Source: Alphaproteobacteria bacterium UBA4588 (GTDB lineage Bacteria; Pseudomonadota; Alphaproteobacteria; Puniceispirillales; Puniceispirillaceae). From it: 25,903 nucleotides of DNA. The stretch lies in the NCBI GenBank assembly GCA_002387605.1, contig DGJU01000001.1:10688-36590 (forward strand), written 5' to 3'. The notes under the pieces were generated by a model, which made no database searches, was not told the DNA's origin, and was given only the letters and a program-made list of their open reading frames with translations. Positions within the stretch are counted from its first letter, which is position 1, and every line of letters starts with the position of its first letter. The position numbers and the translations under genes were made by a program. Of the stretch, positions 23,608 through 25,903 are shown one piece after another.

Positions 23608-24029
23608 AAGCTCTCATCTTCGCGCAGTCTTTTGCCGAAAGACACAACTTTATCCTCAGCATAGCCTAATGAGGTATAAAATGTTCTAGCCTGAAGATTA
23701 TCTGACCGGATTTGAAGATTGAGTTTTGGGCACCCACGCGATAGCAGCTCCCTCTCCCCATATTCCATAAGCTGACGGGCATAACCACGCCGTTGCTGGC
23801 TTGGCAAGACAGCCAAGTAATTCACCCAGCCACGATGTCCATCATAGCCAAACATAGCAGTCGCGATGATATCCGAGCCCTGTTCACCAACAACAAATAA
23901 AGAGCTCTGAATGTCCAGTTTGCGCAAAATATCAAGATGCGGGTTATTCCATGGCCGTGTCAGCTCACACGCCTGCCATAATGCAACGACAACATCTGTA
24001 TCATCCACACAAAATGGCCGAATATTCAT
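23604..24029 (-). CDS. GNAT acetyltransferase, YpeA-like
   Basis: This encodes 141 residues, the normal size of YpeA. MNIRPFCVDDTDVVVALWQA, ELTRPWNNPHLDI, FGYDGHRGWVNYLAV and the C-terminal GKRLREDESF match the YpeA pattern closely. The acetyl-CoA pyrophosphate loop is QQRRGYARQLM. Such proteins transfer acetyl groups to an amine; the substrate of YpeA is not well established. A G-rich stretch lies just before the ATG. It follows the 74-residue membrane-protein gene with a 31-base gap on the same strand, so they may be cotranscribed. It converges with the gene at 23296, sharing stop-codon bases. Confidence 0.9.
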   Translation of the reverse strand: MNIRPFCVDDTDVVVALWQACELTRPWNNPHLDILRKLDIQSSLFVVGEQGSDIIATAMFGYDGHRGWVNYLAVLPSQQRRGYARQLMEYGERELLSRGCPKLNLQIRSDNLQARTFYTSLGYAEDKVVSFGKRLREDESF

Positions 24030-24060
24030 GACGCCCCCACTCGGTCATCCAAAAAATTAG

Positions 24061-24285
24061 CTACAGCCATCTAACCACACCGATTATACCAGCAGCAGCG
24101 TAGAAAAACTGAAGCACTAAAATGCCGTAATGCTTGCAAAAAAAGGCCCATAACCCGATTGAAATGGCGGAGATAAAAAGCAAAGAAAACCCAAAAACTT
24201 CATAGCCAGTATTCGAGGCAACCAGCAGTGAATATGCTATTGCAGTAAATACCCCAAACCACTCTAATATCTTCTTTAGCGACAT
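24061..24285 (-). CDS. Small three-helix membrane protein, family unknown
   Basis: This encodes 74 residues with three hydrophobic segments at about 8-24, 29-48 and 54-72. It starts MSLKKILEWFGVFTAIAYSL and ends with an aromatic VRWL. The pattern recalls small membrane proteins common in marine Alphaproteobacteria, but I cannot give a function. GAGG lies 12 bases before the ATG. A decayed copy of its first 17 codons and untranslated leader occurs at 25292-25354, 1,060 bases away. The larger protein at 22844-23095 appears to be a distant relative. Confidence 0.65.
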   Translation of the reverse strand: MSLKKILEWFGVFTAIAYSLLVASNTGYEVFGFSLLFISAISIGLWAFFCKHYGILVLQFFYAAAGIIGVVRWL

Positions 24286-24352
24286 ATTTTTATCTGCCTC
24301 ATTTTACATCTATGCAGCACTGATATCTAGCAGTGAACATCTCTCTGTAGGG

Positions 24353-25237
24353 CTAGGGCGCTTTGGCAATCGCTACCAAGGTATCGGTCGCATCAATGCG
24401 GGCTAAAGAGTTTTCATAAGCCTCAGTTAAAACTTTTGTATCAATAAACGAGAGAGCAGACTTATGGCCGCCAGCCTCGCCCTTTGCCAACCAGTGCAAA
24501 TGATTAGATAACGGATATCTCTGAACGCTTTGAATATGAATATCATTAAAACCAGCATATCCCAGCATACGGCGTAAAGACTCTCTGGTATGAAGCACAA
24601 GATGCTGGCTCCACAGCGTGAATTGTTTGAAATTCTCGCTTGCCAAAGAAGAGAGCAGGAAATCATTAGCGTGAGGCACTTCAATCAGAAGCGCTCCCCC
24701 CTTTACCATTTTATTTCTTATCGCCTCTAATACCTCTAATGGGTTGGGCAGATGCTCTAATACATGAAATGAAACACAAACATCGATGGAGTGGTTCTCT
24801 ATAGCATCCAAATTGGTGAAACAGGTGATGCCGTCATCGTTTAAGGCATCAACATAATTCTGTTGCAGCTCGACCCCAAAAACATCCTCACATTCGGCCT
24901 TGATAAGCCGTAAAAAGTCGCCTCTTCCACAACCAAAATCAACAACCTTCTTTCCAGCAACAAACCGAAAATGTGAGTCAAAGCGGCGCTGAGCATCAGA
25001 CGCACTCTCAAAATCATTGTTTTTTGTTTGCAGGTTGATTTGTTTATCTGCTCTGTATGCCCCATCGACATATGTATTATCGCCAGTATAGAAATCATCT
25101 ATATAGATTATCTGGCTAACACTGTCTTTCCATACCTTCAGATTATCGACATCACTGGTTCGTTCATTGAATAAGACACGCGTTTCCAATGATGTAAGGT
25201 TTAGTGTCTCTAGCGTTTTAAAAATCTCTGTTTTCAT
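24353..25237 (-). CDS. Class I SAM-dependent methyltransferase
   Basis: This encodes 294 residues from ATG 25237, preferred over ATG 25249 because only it has a GGA at ribosome-site distance. The Methyltransf_23-type core shows motif I VVDFGCGRGDFLRL near residue 100, acidic end of strand 2 in VFGVELQ, then VSFHVLEHLPNPLEVLEAI and GGALLIEVPHANDFLL. An N-terminal stretch of about 90 residues is specific to this subgroup, which often accompanies surface-polysaccharide or lipid genes. No such genes are nearby, so the substrate is open. The gene sits between an intact small membrane-protein gene and its truncated copy. The DNA looks more AT-rich than the core genes, consistent with acquisition. 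Confidence 0.85.
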   Translation of the reverse strand: MKTEIFKTLETLNLTSLETRVLFNERTSDVDNLKVWKDSVSQIIYIDDFYTGDNTYVDGAYRADKQINLQTKNNDFESASDAQRRFDSHFRFVAGKKVVDFGCGRGDFLRLIKAECEDVFGVELQQNYVDALNDDGITCFTNLDAIENHSIDVCVSFHVLEHLPNPLEVLEAIRNKMVKGGALLIEVPHANDFLLSSLASENFKQFTLWSQHLVLHTRESLRRMLGYAGFNDIHIQSVQRYPLSNHLHWLAKGEAGGHKSALSFIDTKVLTEAYENSLARIDATDTLVAIAKAP

Positions 25238-25291
25238 AAAATGTTCCATACAGAATATAATTTTTTCTTGATGATATCACACTGCGATATC

Positions 25292-25345
25292 TTATGTCGT
25301 AGCAGTAAACACGCCAAACTGCGCTAACATCGTCTTTAGGGACAT
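25292..25345 (-). pseudogene. Truncated copy of the 74-residue membrane-protein gene
   Basis: On the minus strand ATG 25345 opens MSLKTMLAQFGVFTATT and then meets TAA. The intact gene at 24061-24285 begins MSLKKILEWFGVFTAIA. The similarity continues into the leader: 25301-25354 and 24241-24294 agree at 44 of 54 positions by hand count. Downstream of the stop the two sequences diverge completely, so only the 5' end was kept. Confidence 0.72.
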
Positions 25346-25387
25346 ATATTTATCGTTATTTTGGATAAATTACCGTATTCCTGCTCA

Positions 25388-25750
25388 CTAAAAATGACCA
25401 ATCAGTGACTGTATGAACCGTCCCGGCATAATAGCAAAAATACCGGCTATAACAGAGCCCAGCATGGTTCCTAACATGAAACCTGCATGAGTTCTGACAT
25501 TGCCTTTCCTAATACTTAGAATGGCAATTCCCATGCTAATTATTGTCCAGATAGTGAGGAAATGAATCCAACTGAAATGACCGTCATTTATTTCGCGTAT
25601 CCAGAGTGACGGAACGGTAACAAAACTCATTATTAGCAACCAAGACCATCCAACCATCCGATGGCGGGCGGTCCCTTTTTCGGAAACAATATTTATTAGG
25701 CCAAGCATAATTGCAAAAACTGCTGCAATAAAATGAAGCCAAATGAACAT
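25388..25750 (-). CDS. DUF2306-like small membrane protein
   Basis: This encodes 120 residues with four hydrophobic segments. MFIWLHFIAAVFAIMLGLIN, KGTARHRMVGW (a conserved His-Arg loop), FSWIHFLTI and RTHAGFMLGTMLGS fit the DUF2306 family of inner-membrane proteins, which have histidines inside or next to the helices. Function is unknown; heme binding or redox roles are only speculation. Its ATG follows the guaA stop codon directly (TAG then ATG), and GTGGGAG within the last guaA codons can serve as ribosome site, so it is probably translated by coupling to guaA. Confidence 0.78.
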   Translation of the reverse strand: MFIWLHFIAAVFAIMLGLINIVSEKGTARHRMVGWSWLLIMSFVTVPSLWIREINDGHFSWIHFLTIWTIISMGIAILSIRKGNVRTHAGFMLGTMLGSVIAGIFAIMPGRFIQSLIGHF

Positions 25751-25903
25751 CTACTCCCACTCAATCGTGCCGGGAGGTTTGCTTGTGATGTCATAGACAA
25801 CGCGGTTCACGCCTTTGACTTCATTTACAAGGCGGGTTGCGACATGGGTTAGAAAATCATGCTCAAAGCCGTAGCTTTCTGCTGTCATCCCATCAGTTGA
25901 GGT
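25751..25903 (-). CDS. guaA: GMP synthase (glutamine-hydrolysing), C-terminal end only
   Basis: The last 50 codons and a TAG stop lie in the window; the gene continues beyond the right edge. The protein ends with TDGMTAESYGFEHDFL, RLVNEVKGVNRVVYDITSKP and PGTIEWE, the highly conserved GuaA dimerisation-domain terminus. The enzyme aminates XMP to GMP, using glutamine and ATP, in purine synthesis. The DUF2306-like gene follows without any gap. Confidence 0.95.
   Translation of the reverse strand, partial: TSTDGMTAESYGFEHDFLTHVATRLVNEVKGVNRVVYDITSKPPGTIEWE

Noticed and set aside
1..25903. CRISPR array, insertion sequence or prophage
   Set aside because: No regularly spaced repeats, transposase or integrase motifs, or phage structural genes were seen on either strand.

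Overview
The window reads as chromosomal DNA of a marine-type alphaproteobacterium. It carries DUF2794 and DUF3126 proteins, which are families I know from Alphaproteobacteria, a YfgM-like/BamB/Der cassette, a YpeA-like acetyltransferase and an alphaproteobacterial-style LexA direct repeat. The moderate base composition and the acyl-CoA/compatible-solute flavour of the accessory genes would fit the SAR116 (Puniceispirillales) group. That placement is inferred from gene content and was not tested by alignment. I see no phage, insertion sequence or CRISPR array.

Layout. 1-1063: the 3' end of a cold-shock protein gene with its terminator, then three small unknown genes. 1127-1201: tRNA-Val(GAC) on the minus strand. 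1450-5758: an N-formylglutamate amidohydrolase-like gene meets, tail to tail, an operon of YfgM-like protein, BamB and Der (outer-membrane assembly plus ribosome biogenesis). 6007-7100: three small conserved plus-strand genes (DUF2794, a four-cysteine zinc-ribbon protein, DUF3126). 7118-8984: a LysE/ArgO-type exporter and an iron(III)-binding periplasmic protein, both on the minus strand. 9155-13465: a four-gene operon, transcribed leftwards as acyl-CoA dehydrogenase, aminoglycoside-phosphotransferase-like kinase, DUF6285 protein and acyl-CoA synthetase. 13665-18394: a complete BMP-family (nucleoside-type) ABC importer. 18563-19987: pyruvate kinase. 20104-22738: an MFS transporter and a gamma-butyrobetaine-hydroxylase-like dioxygenase. 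22844-25750: an AT-richer accessory patch with small membrane proteins, a possible winged-helix protein, a GNAT acetyltransferase, a SAM methyltransferase, a truncated gene duplicate and a DUF2306 membrane protein. 25751-25903: the 3' end of guaA.

The most interesting unit is the operon at 9155-13465. Its gene set matches the core of the levulinate (lva) pathway of Pseudomonas putida. There LvaE makes a CoA thioester, LvaA with LvaB phosphorylates the 4-hydroxyacyl-CoA, and the dehydrogenase-fold LvaC removes the phosphate so that beta-oxidation can proceed. Mammalian ACAD10 and ACAD11 fuse the same kinase and dehydrogenase domains. No ketoreductase (LvaD) is present here, so the natural substrate may already be a 4-hydroxy acid. 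The synthetase also resembles the methylmercaptopropionate-CoA ligase DmdB, so a link to DMSP breakdown is the main alternative.

The second point of interest is the 3' accessory patch. A decayed copy of the start of a small membrane-protein gene lies 1,060 bases from the intact copy, and a methyltransferase gene sits between them. This suggests duplication followed by gene insertion or deletion next to guaA.
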